From positions 2,604,001 to 2,668,000 of the forward strand of contig CP188828.1 of NCBI GenBank assembly GCA_050110875.1: a stretch of 64,000 bases of DNA. The letters run 5' to 3'. The position numbers and the translations under genes were made by a program. Below, in pieces: positions 1 through 10,270 of this stretch; the stretch's first letter is position 1; every line of letters starts with the position of its first letter. A model generated the notes under the pieces. It was not told the DNA's origin and ran no database searches. It worked only from the letters and a program-made list of their open reading frames with translations. This DNA comes from Methyloligella sp050110875 (GTDB lineage: Bacteria; Pseudomonadota; Alphaproteobacteria; Rhizobiales; Methyloligellaceae).

Positions 1-289
1 GACCAAGGCCGAGGAAAAAGCGCCGGCGAAGACGGCAGCCAAGGCCAAGGCTTCTGAGAAGAAGACCGAGGCGCCGAAGGCCGAAGCCAAGAAGCCCGCC
101 GCGAAGACGGCTGAGAGCAAACCTGCCGCCAAGGCGAAGGCGCCGGCCAAGAAGGCCGCGACCTCCAAGGCTCCGGCGAAGGAAGCTCCCGCCAAGGATG
201 CCAAGCCTGCGGCGAAGAAGGCGGCCGAGAAGCCTGCCGCCAAAAAGGCCCCTGCCAAGAAGCCGGCGGCCAAGAAGTCCGACAGCTAG
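1..289 (+). CDS. rplU: 50S ribosomal protein L21, C-terminal extension (partial)
   Basis: The frame is open from the window edge to the TAG at 287-289, and only the tail of the gene is present. The visible 95 or so residues are almost entirely Lys, Ala, Pro and Glu, in repeats of the type AKKPAAK and KAPAKK. The L21 identity is inferred from position: rplU normally lies directly upstream of rpmA, which starts 28 bp downstream. Alphaproteobacterial L21 proteins often carry a basic Ala/Lys/Pro-rich tail after the conserved domain. The core domain lies outside the window, so an unrelated histone-H1-like protein cannot be fully excluded. The tail is probably disordered and RNA-binding. Confidence 0.72.
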   Translation, partial: TKAEEKAPAKTAAKAKASEKKTEAPKAEAKKPAAKTAESKPAAKAKAPAKKAATSKAPAKEAPAKDAKPAAKKAAEKPAAKKAPAKKPAAKKSDS

Positions 290-317
290 GGGCGCGACCG
301 CAAGAAGGATTTGAACC

Positions 318-572
318 ATGGCACATAAGAAAGCAGGCGGCTCGTCCCGCAACGGCCGCGATTCCGCCGGGCGCCGTCTCGGCCTCAAGAAGGCCGGCGG
401 CCAGCGCGTGATTCCGGGCAACATCATCATCCGCCAGCGCGGCACCAAGTGGCATCCGGGCGAGGGTGTCGGTATCGGCAAGGACCACACCATCTTCGCC
501 AAGATCGAAGGTGTCGTGGAATTCCAGCGCAAGGCGCAGGATCGCGTCTTCGTTTCGGTCAAGCCGAGCTAG
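318..572 (+). CDS. rpmA: 50S ribosomal protein L27
   Basis: An 84-residue protein beginning MAHKKAGGSSRNGRDS, the conserved N-terminus of bacterial L27. This tail reaches towards the peptidyl-transferase centre. There is no cleavable N-terminal extension of the Firmicutes type. The rest (GQRVIPGNIIIRQRGTKWHP and the GIGKDHTIFA motif) is also canonical, and the length is normal. An AAGGA-type ribosome site precedes the ATG. It lies 28 bp after the presumed rplU and is followed at once by a strong hairpin terminator, so rplU-rpmA probably form one transcript. Confidence 0.97.
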   Translation: MAHKKAGGSSRNGRDSAGRRLGLKKAGGQRVIPGNIIIRQRGTKWHPGEGVGIGKDHTIFAKIEGVVEFQRKAQDRVFVSVKPS

Positions 573-574
573 GC

Positions 575-603
575 CAGGCCCGCCCTTCGGCGCGGCCTGT
601 TTT
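575..603 (+). terminator. Rho-independent terminator after rplU-rpmA
   Basis: The arms CAGGCC at 575-580 and GGCCTG at 594-599 pair, together with inner CGCC/GGCG, around a CTTC loop. They are followed by TTTT at 600-603. The hairpin starts three bases after the rpmA stop and separates the ribosomal genes from the GNAT gene. Confidence 0.8.
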
Positions 604-665
604 CGGCCGGCGCCGCAATGCCTTTCCCTGTGGCGCCCCTCGATGGCTGCCACTAGGAAAGCGTT

Positions 666-1196
666 ATGAGACTCCGAACTTTAAGGCTGATCCTGCGGCC
701 GCTCTCCATGGGAGATGCGGGCCGCATCGCCATGCTCGCGGGCGATCGCGACATCGCGCGCATGACAGCCTCGATCCCCCACCCCTATAGCGAATGGCAG
801 GCGGCCGAGTGGCTCAAGTCGGTCGCGGCCGGCGAGGAAGGGACCGTCTTCGCCATCGATTCCGAAGATAAGCTGATCGGCTGCACCGGCTATCGCTCCG
901 ACGATGACGGCGAGACGGCGGAGATCGGCTATTGGATCGGCAAGCCCTTTTGGGGGCAGGGCTACGCCACGGAGGCGGTTGCGGCGGTAATCGCCCATGC
1001 CTTCGAGGTGGATCGCATCGGCATGTTGGTCGGCGGGCATTTCGAGGACAATCCGGCCTCGGCGCGGGTCTTGACCAAGCTCGGCTTTGCCCGCTGCGGA
1101 GAGGAGCTCAGGGAGAGCGAATCCCGTGAGGGCAAGACGCGCTGCGTGCTCTATCGGCTTTCGCGGGCGGAAATGTCGCGAGAAGCGGCGCGCTAA
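666..1196 (+). CDS. GNAT family N-acetyltransferase (RimJ/RimL type)
   Basis: A 176-residue protein that opens with TLRLILRPLSMGDA, the usual start of RimJ/RimL-like acetyltransferases. It contains the acetyl-CoA pyrophosphate-binding motif in FWGQGYATEA at about residues 97-106 and the later block NPASARVLTKLGF. Such enzymes transfer acetyl from acetyl-CoA to protein N-termini or small amines, but the substrate cannot be read from the sequence. A GNAT gene between rpmA and obgE is a recurrent arrangement in Rhizobiales. It is transcribed towards obgE with a 43-bp gap. Confidence 0.9.
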   Translation: MRLRTLRLILRPLSMGDAGRIAMLAGDRDIARMTASIPHPYSEWQAAEWLKSVAAGEEGTVFAIDSEDKLIGCTGYRSDDDGETAEIGYWIGKPFWGQGYATEAVAAVIAHAFEVDRIGMLVGGHFEDNPASARVLTKLGFARCGEELRESESREGKTRCVLYRLSRAEMSREAAR

Positions 1197-1239
1197 CCTT
1201 TCTCGACTAGGATGACCGTGGCGTTGCGGGATTAAGACG

Positions 1240-2277
1240 ATGAAATTTCTCGATCAGGCGAAGGTCTATCTGAAGGCCGGGGACGGCGGCAACGGGTGCG
1301 TCTCGTTCCGGCGCGAGAAATTCGTCGAGTTCGGCGGGCCGGACGGCGGCAATGGCGGGCGCGGCGGCGACGTGATCGCCGAATGCGTGGCCAATCTGAA
1401 CACGCTGATCGATTTCCGTTATCAGCAGCATTTCAAGGCGAAGCGCGGCACCAACGGGGCAGGCCAGAACCGGACCGGGGCCGGCGGTGCCGATGCGGTG
1501 CTGAAAGTGCCGCCCGGAACGCAGATCTTCGCCGAGGATCAGGAGACCTTGCTGGCCGACCTCACCGAGCCCGGCCAACGGGCTGTGCTGGCCCGCGGCG
1601 GCAATGGGGGCTTCGGCAATCTCCACTTCAAGTCCTCCACCAACCAGGCACCCCGGCGGGCCAATGAAGGCCAGGAGGGGGAGGAGCTGACGGTGTGGCT
1701 GCGGTTGAAGCTGATCGCCAATGCCGGGCTGGTGGGGCTGCCCAATGCGGGCAAGTCGACCTTCCTGGCGTCGGTGAGCGCAGCAAAGCCGAAGATCGCC
1801 GATTATCCTTTCACGACGCTGCATCCCAATCTCGGGGTGGTGCGGGCGGACGGCCACGATTTCGTGCTGGCCGATATTCCCGGGCTTATCGAAGGGGCCC
1901 ATGAGGGGGCCGGGATCGGCGACCGGTTCCTGGGCCATATCGAGCGCTGCGACGTGCTGCTTCATCTGGTGGACGGAACCCAGGACGATCCGGTCGAAGC
2001 CTACGAGACGGTGCGGGGCGAGCTTGAGCAATACGAGGCCGGGCTGTCGGAGAAGACCGAGCTGTTGGCGCTTTCCAAGATTGATGCGGTGCCGGAAGAC
2101 GAGCTGAAAGAGAAGGTCGCTGCGTTGAAAAAGTGCGCCGGCAAGACCCCCATGCTCGTCTCGGCCGTTTCGGGCGAGGGCAGGAATGAGGTCGTGCGGG
2201 CGTTGAGCGAGGCGATCCGCTCTTGCGAGGCCGAAGCTGCGGAAGCCGAGACGCCGAAGCAGGGGTGGCAGCCATGA
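1240..2277 (+). CDS. obgE: GTPase ObgE/CgtA
   Basis: A 345-residue protein with the glycine-rich Obg domain first (GDGGNGCVSFRREKF, GGNGGRGGDV) and then a G domain. The G1 motif GLPNAGKST lies at about residues 166-174, followed by G3 DIPGLIEGA, G4 SKID and G5 SAVSGEG. ObgE acts in late 50S ribosomal subunit maturation and in growth and stress control. The length is normal, although the C-terminal tail is short and acidic. The stop TGA overlaps the proB start (ATGA), so proB is probably translationally coupled. Confidence 0.97.
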   Translation: MKFLDQAKVYLKAGDGGNGCVSFRREKFVEFGGPDGGNGGRGGDVIAECVANLNTLIDFRYQQHFKAKRGTNGAGQNRTGAGGADAVLKVPPGTQIFAEDQETLLADLTEPGQRAVLARGGNGGFGNLHFKSSTNQAPRRANEGQEGEELTVWLRLKLIANAGLVGLPNAGKSTFLASVSAAKPKIADYPFTTLHPNLGVVRADGHDFVLADIPGLIEGAHEGAGIGDRFLGHIERCDVLLHLVDGTQDDPVEAYETVRGELEQYEAGLSEKTELLALSKIDAVPEDELKEKVAALKKCAGKTPMLVSAVSGEGRNEVVRALSEAIRSCEAEAAEAETPKQGWQP

Positions 2278-3407
2278 GCGCGCGTGTGGAATGGCGGGAC
2301 GCCAAGCGGATCGTCGTCAAGATCGGCTCGTCCCTGCTGGTGGACGGCGCGACGGGGCAGCTCAAGGCCGATTGGCTGGGCTCCTTGCTGGACGATGTGC
2401 GCTCTCTGCGCGCTGCCGGTAAGGAGGTCATCCTGGTCTCGTCGGGCTCCATCGGGCTCGGGCGTCACGCCTTGGGCCTGCCCAAGGGACCGCTGAAGCT
2501 GGAGGAAAGTCAGGCGGCGGCGGCGGTGGGGCAGATCGATCTTGCCCATGCCTACGATTCCAAGCTGGCGGAGCGCGGCCTGGTGGCGGCGCAGATCCTG
2601 CTGACGCTTGCCGATACGGAGACGCGTCGGCGCTATCTCAATGCGCGCAATACCATGACCACGCTGCTGAAATTCGGCGCCGTGCCGATCGTGAACGAGA
2701 ACGATACGGTGGCGACGACGGAAATCCGCTATGGCGACAACGACCGGCTGGCGGCCCGGGTGGCGACCATGATGAGCGCCGATTGCCTGGTGCTGTTGTC
2801 GGATATCGACGGGCTCTATACGGCGCCGCCGAACCAGGATCCGACTGCGAAACGCCTTGAGGAGATCCGCGACATCACCCCGGAGATCGAGGCGATGGCG
2901 GGCGATGTCGGCTCGGAGCTTTCCAAAGGCGGCATGGTGACCAAGGTGGAGGCGGCGAAGATCGCGGTCGGGGCGGGCACCCATATGGTGATCACCAGCG
3001 GCAAGGTGCTGAACCCGCTGAAGGCGCTCTCGGAGGGCGAAGGCGGCAGCTGGTTTCTCGCTCATGGCGATCCCGCCACGGCGCGGAAACGCTGGATCGC
3101 CGGTTCGCTGGAGCCGAAGGGGGCCTTGATCGTCGATGCAGGCGCGGCGACGGCGCTGTGCAACGGCAAGAGTCTGTTGTTCGCCGGCGTGAAACGGGTC
3201 GAAGGGGAGTTCGAACGGGGCGATGCCGTCGCCATCCTCACTCTGGAAGGCGCGGAGCTGGGGCGCGGTCTGGCGGCCTACGATCACGCCCAGGCGTCGA
3301 GCTTGGTCGGCTGCAAGAGCAGTGAAATCTCAGGTATTCTCGGCTACCGTGGCCGCGCCGAGCTCGTCCACCGGGACGATATGGCGTTGAAGCGAAAGGG
3401 CGATTGA
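2274..3407 (+). CDS. proB: Glutamate 5-kinase
   Basis: Catalyses ATP-dependent phosphorylation of glutamate, the first step of proline synthesis. The product has 377 residues. The amino-acid-kinase domain starts RIVVKIGSSLLVDG and contains SSGSIGLG, NENDTV and DNDRLAARVA. The last roughly 100 residues form a PUA domain. The frame is open further upstream, but the ATG at 2274 overlaps the obgE stop and gives the standard start MSARVEW. The stop at 3405-3407 lies two bases before the proA ATG, so obgE-proB-proA read as one operon. Confidence 0.96.
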   Translation: MSARVEWRDAKRIVVKIGSSLLVDGATGQLKADWLGSLLDDVRSLRAAGKEVILVSSGSIGLGRHALGLPKGPLKLEESQAAAAVGQIDLAHAYDSKLAERGLVAAQILLTLADTETRRRYLNARNTMTTLLKFGAVPIVNENDTVATTEIRYGDNDRLAARVATMMSADCLVLLSDIDGLYTAPPNQDPTAKRLEEIRDITPEIEAMAGDVGSELSKGGMVTKVEAAKIAVGAGTHMVITSGKVLNPLKALSEGEGGSWFLAHGDPATARKRWIAGSLEPKGALIVDAGAATALCNGKSLLFAGVKRVEGEFERGDAVAILTLEGAELGRGLAAYDHAQASSLVGCKSSEISGILGYRGRAELVHRDDMALKRKGD

Positions 3408-3409
3408 TC

Positions 3410-4699
3410 ATGGATGCGGCGGTGAAGCGACAGGAACCGCAAAGTCTGGAGTCTCTGATGCTCGGCATCGGCGAGGATGCGCGGGCGGCTGCCCGTGTTC
3501 TTGCCACGGCGCCGGAGGAGACCAAGAACACCGCGCTGCACAAGATGGCGTATGCGGTCCTCGCCCGAAGCGACGAGATCCTGCGGGTGAACGCAGAGGA
3601 CGTGCGCGCGGCGAAAGAGGGCGGCATAGAAGACGCCTTCATCGACCGGCTGACCCTGACGCAGGACCGCATCGATGCCATGGCGAAGGGTTTGCGGGAT
3701 ATCGCGAGCCTTGCCGATCCGGTGGGCCAGGAAATTGCCGCTTGGGAGCGGCCCAACGGCTTGCGGATTTCCCGGGTGCGTGTGCCGCTCGGGGTGATCG
3801 GCATCATCTATGAGAGCCGGCCGAACGTGACCAGCGATGCGGGCGGGCTTTCGCTGAAATCGGGCAATGCGGTGATCCTGCGAGGCGGCAGCAATGCGAT
3901 CGAGACGTCGCGGGCGATCCATGGTGCGCTGGTCGAGGGGCTGACGGCGGCCGGCCTGCCGGCAGCCTCGATCCAGCTCGTGCCGGTCACGGACCGGGCG
4001 GCGGTCGGGCTGATGCTGGGCGGGCTCAACGGGTCCATCGACGTGATCGTGCCGCGGGGCGGCAAGAGCCTGGTGGCCCGGGTCCAAGAAGAGGCGCGGG
4101 TGCCGGTGTTCGCCCATCTGGAAGGTATCTGCCACGTCTATATCGACCGCGCCGCCGATCTTCGGATGGCCGAGGACATCGTGGTCAATGCCAAGATGCG
4201 GCGGACGGGAATCTGCGGCGCGGCGGAAACCATTTTGGTGGATCGGGCCGTTGCCGAGACGCATCTGAAGCCTTTGATCCGGGCGCTGATCGATGCTGGC
4301 TGCGAGGTACGCGGTGATGCGGAAGTTCAGAACGCCGATAGCCATGTCATCGCCGCGACGGAGGCCGATTGGCTGACGGAATATCTGGCGCCGGTGGTGG
4401 CCATGAAGGTGGTGGCCGACCAGGATGAGGCGATGGATCACATCGCGGCCTACGGCTCCCAGCATACGGATGCCATCGTGAGCGCCGACCAGGCGGCGGC
4501 GGATCGTTTCCTCGCCGAGGTGGATTCGGCCATCGTGCTGCACAACGCCTCCACCCAGTTCGCCGATGGCGGCGAGTTCGGCATGGGGGCGGAGATCGGC
4601 ATCGCCACGGGCCGGTTCCATGCGCGGGGGCCGGTCGGCGTGGAGCAGCTCACGACCTTCAAATACGTGGTCCGCGGCAGCGGCCAGACTCGGCCGTGA
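3410..4699 (+). CDS. proA: Gamma-glutamyl phosphate reductase
   Basis: NADPH-dependent reduction of gamma-glutamyl phosphate to glutamate semialdehyde, the second step of proline synthesis. The product has 429 residues with the aldehyde-dehydrogenase fold: GVIGIIYESRPNVTSD, LRGGSNAIET, the catalytic cysteine in MRRTGICGAAET, and HARGPVGVEQLTTFKY near the C-terminus. A TTG at 3404 is in frame and overlaps the proB stop. The ATG at 3410 is preferred. The gene is followed by a palindromic repeat that could act as a transcript end. Confidence 0.96.
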   Translation: MDAAVKRQEPQSLESLMLGIGEDARAAARVLATAPEETKNTALHKMAYAVLARSDEILRVNAEDVRAAKEGGIEDAFIDRLTLTQDRIDAMAKGLRDIASLADPVGQEIAAWERPNGLRISRVRVPLGVIGIIYESRPNVTSDAGGLSLKSGNAVILRGGSNAIETSRAIHGALVEGLTAAGLPAASIQLVPVTDRAAVGLMLGGLNGSIDVIVPRGGKSLVARVQEEARVPVFAHLEGICHVYIDRAADLRMAEDIVVNAKMRRTGICGAAETILVDRAVAETHLKPLIRALIDAGCEVRGDAEVQNADSHVIAATEADWLTEYLAPVVAMKVVADQDEAMDHIAAYGSQHTDAIVSADQAAADRFLAEVDSAIVLHNASTQFADGGEFGMGAEIGIATGRFHARGPVGVEQLTTFKYVVRGSGQTRP

Positions 4700-4729
4700 C
4701 AAGTCACGGCATGACCTTGCTCACCTCTC

Positions 4730-4833
4730 CCCGGCGGGGAGAGATCGGTCCGAAGGACCGGGTGAGGGGGATTGGGATTCTGTGACGGCGGTCCCCCTTC
4801 ACCCTAACCCTCTCCCCCCAGGGGAGAGGGAGC
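4730..4833. repeat. REP-like palindromic intergenic repeat (CTCTCCCC family)
   Basis: Contains CTCTCCCCGGCGGGGAGA, then GGTCCGAAGGACC and GGGTGAGGGG. A second inverted unit, CTCTCCCCCCAGGGGAGAG, follows near 4810-4829. The same CTCTCCCC/GGGGAGAG palindrome recurs at about 21562, 25209, 25291, 29444 and 56501 in this window, always between genes. Such elements are common in Rhizobiales and probably form mRNA hairpins. Confidence 0.75.
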
Positions 4834-4888
4834 GTGACTGCCGCGCCCTTGGCCGCAGGTCGGCTGTCGTCTTTGACGGGGAGCGGCG

Positions 4889-5506
4889 ATGAGAGACGTG
4901 CGCGCCAAGACCCCTCTGGCGGCCCCGCGCATGCGGATCGGCTTGCTGGGGGGATCGTTCAACCCGGCCCATGAGGCGCACCGGCATATCAGCCTGACGG
5001 CGCTGAAACGGCTGCAGCTCGATCAGGTCTGGTGGCTGGTGACGCCGGGCAATCCGCTGAAAGAGCAGACGGGACCTTCAATCGAAGAGCGCGCGGCATC
5101 GGCGGCGGCCATGGCGCGCCACCCCAAGATCGAGGTCACGGATTTCGAGAAGGGGCATCGGTCGCCCTATACGGCGGATACGATCCGCTATCTGAAGCGG
5201 CGCTATCCGGACACACGTTTCGTCTGGCTGATGGGCGCGGACAATCTCGCCGATGTCCATCGTTGGAAGGATTGGCGGGCGCTGTTCCAGATGGTGCCGG
5301 TGGCGGTCTTCGATCGGCCGGGCTTTCGACTGAAGGCGCGGGCCGGCAAGGCAGCCCAGTTCTTCGCGCAAAATTTCGTCGATCCGAGCGATGCGGCGGG
5401 GCTCGCTGGAATGCCGCCGCCGGCCTGGACCATCGTCACCCTGCCGCTTTCCGAGCTCTCATCGACGGAATTGCGGGAGAGCGGAGACCGTTCCGGCGGG
5501 GCGTGA
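4889..5506 (+). CDS. nadD: Nicotinate-nucleotide adenylyltransferase
   Basis: Forms nicotinate adenine dinucleotide from nicotinate mononucleotide and ATP in NAD synthesis. The product has 205 residues. The nucleotidyltransferase motif GGSFNPAHEAH lies at residues 21-31 (HxxH pair H28/H31), and the C-terminal LSSTELR matches the ISSTxxR motif. The start has a GGGGAG site, and the first 14 residues are a non-conserved extension. In Rhizobiales nadD often lies downstream of proA and upstream of rsfS, as here, although a divergent secreted-protein gene intervenes. Confidence 0.95.
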   Translation: MRDVRAKTPLAAPRMRIGLLGGSFNPAHEAHRHISLTALKRLQLDQVWWLVTPGNPLKEQTGPSIEERAASAAAMARHPKIEVTDFEKGHRSPYTADTIRYLKRRYPDTRFVWLMGADNLADVHRWKDWRALFQMVPVAVFDRPGFRLKARAGKAAQFFAQNFVDPSDAAGLAGMPPPAWTIVTLPLSELSSTELRESGDRSGGA

Positions 5507-5510
5507 GCGC

Positions 5511-5972
5511 CTATTGCATCGGAGAAAGCGCGCTCTGACGGGTCTTGCAAGCTTCGCCTTCGCCATCGGCTGAATAATGGCCGCCGGAGAGGCCGGCCAG
5601 ATCGCAGGCGAAGCCATGCTTCACCATATCCACGGCGATGTCGCGGGTGCCCACGAAGCATTGCGCCACAATGGCGTCGCCGTCGGTGGGCTTGCCCTTC
5701 TCGTCGCAGGGCGTGCCGCCGCCCACCTGGACGCATTTGATGAGGTTGCCGCCCAGGATGGTCATCAGCGCGTCGGAGGATTCCTGAAACCCTTCCGCGC
5801 CTTCGGACGGCGCTTCGATGCCGCAGAGATTGACCTGCTTGCAGGCGCGGCCCTCGCAGAGGGTGAAGCTGTCGCCGTCGATGATCCTGTCGGGGAAGCC
5901 GAGAAGCGTGCCGGCCATGGCCGATGCGGTCATTCCGAAAAGCAAGCCTATTGCAATTAATGCCCGGTTCAT
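5511..5972 (-). CDS. Secreted SNase-fold protein, probably not an active nuclease
   Basis: A 153-residue protein with a signal peptide (MNRALIAIGLLFGMTASAMA). The start at 5972 has a GGAGG site, and an in-frame codon 18 bp upstream is less likely. The mature part resembles staphylococcal nuclease: DRIIDGDSFTL, then VNLCGIEAPS, and AVDMVKHGFACD near the end. Compared with the nuclease pattern RLLLVDTPE, the catalytic Arg35 and Glu43 positions appear to be Asn and Ser. The mature protein holds eight cysteines, suggesting disulphide bonds in the periplasm. It is convergent with nadD, with only four bases between stops. Function unknown. Confidence 0.7.
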   Translation of the reverse strand: MNRALIAIGLLFGMTASAMAGTLLGFPDRIIDGDSFTLCEGRACKQVNLCGIEAPSEGAEGFQESSDALMTILGGNLIKCVQVGGGTPCDEKGKPTDGDAIVAQCFVGTRDIAVDMVKHGFACDLAGLSGGHYSADGEGEACKTRQSALSPMQ

Positions 5973-6240
5973 TGCCAAATCCTCCCGCATGACATTGCTA
6001 AATTAAGCAATAGGTGGCGCTCCGAGTCAAAGCAATCGGGCGTTGCGGGCTGCATGGGCCTGGGGAAGAATTCGGGTCTTCGCGATCAAATCGTCATCCG
6101 AATCGCCTATCGCTATTGAAAGGTCCCCAAGGGGCATACTATCTTTGGGGTGTCCTGCGCGAAGTTTGCTTGGAGGGGCTTGTTTCAGCATTCGGGTATG
6201 CTTCGCGCGCGTGCAACGACAGAAGGATGTCTATCGCAAA

Positions 6241-6669
6241 ATGCGCTCATCTAGTGAGGGTGCCGATCACGGCGCTCCTCCCACCGGGTTCAAGCCATTC
6301 AGCGCGAGCTCGGGGCAGTTGCCAGATCCGGCGCGTCTTTTGAGCCTCGTTCAGAAGGCTCTCGACGACGCCAAAGCCGAAAACGTCGTTACAATCGATC
6401 TCAAAGGGAAAACCTCGATCGGCGATTACATGATCGTCGCCTCGGGGCGCTCTCAACGGCATGTCGGTGCGGTTGCCGATCAGCTGGTCAAGGTGCTGAA
6501 GCAGGAAGGCTTCGGCCGGGCCAGGGTCGAAGGCATGCCGCAATGCGACTGGGTCCTGATCGATACGGGCGACATCGTGATCCATATCTTCCGTCCAGAG
6601 GTTCGCGAGTTCTACAATCTGGAGAAGATGTGGTCCGCCGACCGGCCTATCGAACGGCTGGCGGTATAG
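6241..6669 (+). CDS. rsfS: Ribosomal silencing factor RsfS
   Basis: A protein of the Iojap/RsfS family, which binds ribosomal protein L14 and blocks subunit joining under nutrient limitation. From the ATG at 6241 it has 142 residues. The conserved domain starts near LLSLVQKALDDAKAENVV and contains LKGKTSIGDYMIVASGRS, RHVGAVAD and the C-terminal block DTGDIVIHIFRPEVREFYNLE. The frame stays open upstream, but that part has no family similarity. rlmH follows 42 bp downstream, the usual pairing. Confidence 0.93.
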   Translation: MRSSSEGADHGAPPTGFKPFSASSGQLPDPARLLSLVQKALDDAKAENVVTIDLKGKTSIGDYMIVASGRSQRHVGAVADQLVKVLKQEGFGRARVEGMPQCDWVLIDTGDIVIHIFRPEVREFYNLEKMWSADRPIERLAV

Positions 6670-6711
6670 CAGCTTTTCCCGTGCGCGGGCCGGATATGGG
6701 GCGATAGTCCC

Positions 6712-7197
6712 ATGATGCGGCTCCAAATCGCGGCGGTGGGAAAGCTTAAGCGGGGGTCTGAGCGGGAGCTTCTGACCACCTATCTCGACCGCGCTCAAGC
6801 GAGTGGGCGGGCGATGGGTTTCGGTCCCGTCACCCAGGTCGAATTGCCGGAGGCGAAGCAGTCTGGCGCCGTTACGCGCAAGGCAGCGGAAGCGGACGCT
6901 CTGCTTCAGAAGATTCCGACAGATGCGAAGATCGTCGCCCTCGATCCCGGAGGGCGCTCGCTTTCGAGCGAGGCCTTCGCGGACCGCTTGTGCGCGATGC
7001 GGGATGAGACGGTCCCGTGTGTCAGCTTCGCGATCGGCGGGGCGGACGGGCTCGGGAAGGGTGTTCTGGAGCGGGCGGATCTGACGCTCTCACTCGGTCC
7101 GATGGTGCTGCCCCACGGGCTTGCGCGGATCGTGCTGGTCGAGCAGCTTTACCGGGCCATGACCATCCTCGCCGGCCATCCCTATCACCGGGGATGA
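6712..7197 (+). CDS. rlmH: 23S rRNA (pseudouridine-1915 N3)-methyltransferase RlmH
   Basis: A 161-residue SPOUT methyltransferase that modifies 23S rRNA helix 69 in the assembled ribosome. It shows the typical N-terminus (MRLQIAAVGKLK), the LDPGGRSLSSEAFA segment and the SAM-binding knot region FAIGGADGLGKGV. It ends with LPHGLARIVLVEQLYRAM and HPYHRG, the strongly conserved C-terminus. Length is normal. It shares the rsfS transcript. Confidence 0.95.
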   Translation: MMRLQIAAVGKLKRGSERELLTTYLDRAQASGRAMGFGPVTQVELPEAKQSGAVTRKAAEADALLQKIPTDAKIVALDPGGRSLSSEAFADRLCAMRDETVPCVSFAIGGADGLGKGVLERADLTLSLGPMVLPHGLARIVLVEQLYRAMTILAGHPYHRG

Positions 7198-7270
7198 GGA
7201 GGATTTCGACCCATAGGTCAGCCGGTTGTCGCGCCGCGAGCCTATGAAGAAACGGGCTAAGCCCCTCGCT

Positions 7271-7290
7271 TGGTTAAGGAATGTTAACCA
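7271..7290. promoter_or_regulatory. Inverted repeat upstream of envC-ctpA
   Basis: Perfect 7-bp arms TGGTTAA (7271-7277) and TTAACCA (7284-7290) with a 6-bp spacer. It lies 100 bp before the envC start in the gap after rlmH. It resembles a paired TTAA site, but the spacing is 6, not the 7 of the CtrA consensus, so the binding protein is open. Confidence 0.3.
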
Positions 7291-7390
7291 GGGCGCCTTG
7301 ATTCTGCCCTACCGCTTCGGTGAGGTCCGCTCCAATCGCACGCTTCGCCGGATACGGCTTCTGTCGCCTCCATCGGAACGCATTTCGTGC

Positions 7391-8784
7391 ATGGCCGGTC
7401 CATTGTCCTTCGGGTCTCTTTCTCCGCTTCGATTGGCACTGATCTTGGCTGTTGTCCTCCCGTTGCTGCCGACCGCGGCACCGGCGCAAGACGAGACCGA
7501 GGGTGCAGCGGCGCCTTCGATCGACGAGGAGCTGACCCGGGACGAGGCGAAGGAAAAGCTCGATGCGACGCGCGAAGAGCTGGAATCGAGCCGGGAACGG
7601 CAAGAAGGGCTGACCCAGGACGTCGTGGCGTTGGCAAAGGAGCGGGCCAAGCTCAATGAGGCGCTGATCGAGGCGGGCCGGCGCGTGCAGGCGAGCGAGG
7701 CGAAGCTCTCCCGGACCGAAGCAAAGTTGAAGGAGATGAGCGATCAAGTCGAAGCCGTCCAATCGTCGATCACCGACCGCAAGCGGACCATCGTCAAGAT
7801 GTTGAGCGCCATGCAGCGGATCGGCCGGACGCCGCCGCCGGCGCTGGTGACGCCGCGGGAGGATGCGCTCGCCGTTGTGCGCAGTGCCATGCTGCTGGCA
7901 AAGGTGTTTCCGGAGCTGAAATATCAGGCCGACCTGCTTTCCGAGGAGCTGGATCGCCTGGTCGCTTTGGAAGACGGAATCCGCCAGGAGCGGGACCGGG
8001 AGAAGGCCGATACGGAACGGCTGGCGGCGGAGCGCAGCCAGCTCGATGCGCTGCTGGAGCAGAAGAAACAGCGGCTCCAGGAGAGCCAGAGCGAGCTGGT
8101 CTCCGTGAAGGAGCGGACTGAAGAGCAGGCCAAAGAGGTGAATAACCTGGGGGAGCTGGTCGAAAAGCTGGATGAGCAGATCGCCAAGGCGGAGATCGCC
8201 CAGTACGAGGCGGAAGTTGCGGCGGAGCAGGCGTTGCGGGAACGCCAGGAACAGCAGATGCTCGGCGGCACCGAGGACGACAATCTGGTCGAGGTGAAGC
8301 CTGAGACCAAAAAGGTGGCTTTCGCCAGCCCCGGCCGCATGAAACCGGCCATTCCGTTCGCGGAGACCAAGGGCGAATTGCCGCTGCCTGCACAAGGAAA
8401 ATATCTCGCCAAATTCGGCGATGAGGACGAGCTTGGCGGCACGCGCAAAGGCGCTTCATTGGCGACCCGGCCAAAAGCGCGGGTCACGGCGCCGGCGGAT
8501 AGCTGGGTGGTCTATTCCGGACCCTTCCGCTCTTACGGGCAACTCTTGATCCTCAATGCGGGCGGGGGCTATCATATTTTGCTTGCGGGTATGGACCGTA
8601 TAGATGTGACCGTTGGTCAATTCGTTCTCGCCGGCGAGCCTATCGCAGAAATGGGCGTCGCCTCCGGGAGCGACGATAAGGACAGGGCCTCCTCACGCCC
8701 GGCTCTCTATGTCGAATTCAGGAAGGACGGACAGCCGATAGATCCCGACCCATGGTGGGCGGAGCCGTCCGATAAGGTGCAAGG

Positions 8785-8788
<4 letters not shown>
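7391..8788 (+). CDS. Murein hydrolase activator, EnvC-like (degenerate LytM domain)
   Basis: From the ATG at 7391 the product has 465 residues: a signal peptide ending PTAAPAQ, a long coiled coil of roughly 250 residues rich in Glu, Arg, Gln and Lys, and a C-terminal M23/LytM-like domain ending LYVEFRKDGQPIDPDPWW. The His residues that bind zinc in active LytM peptidases are missing; the HLHFE motif reads ALYVEF. This is the EnvC pattern of a non-catalytic amidase activator in the periplasm. The stop overlaps the ctpA start (ATGATGA), and the envC-ctpA pair is common in alphaproteobacteria. An in-frame upstream start at 7244 is possible but would bury the signal peptide. Confidence 0.85.
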
Positions 8789-10170
<1,382 letters not shown>

Positions 10171-10197
10171 GCGTGACGCCGAGGCGATATGACTATC

Positions 10198-10234
10198 GGG
10201 TGCGGGCTGGGGCTGACGCCGTGGGCCCGCACCC
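10198..10234 (+). terminator. Hairpin after ctpA
   Basis: Perfect 10-bp arms GGGTGCGGGC (10198-10207) and GCCCGCACCC (10225-10234) are followed by TTCT. The U-tract is weak, so it may attenuate rather than fully end the envC-ctpA transcript before the deacetylase gene. Confidence 0.5.
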
Positions 10235-10270
10235 TTCTGGGGGAATAAAGCGCGGGGAGGTGCAAGCACG

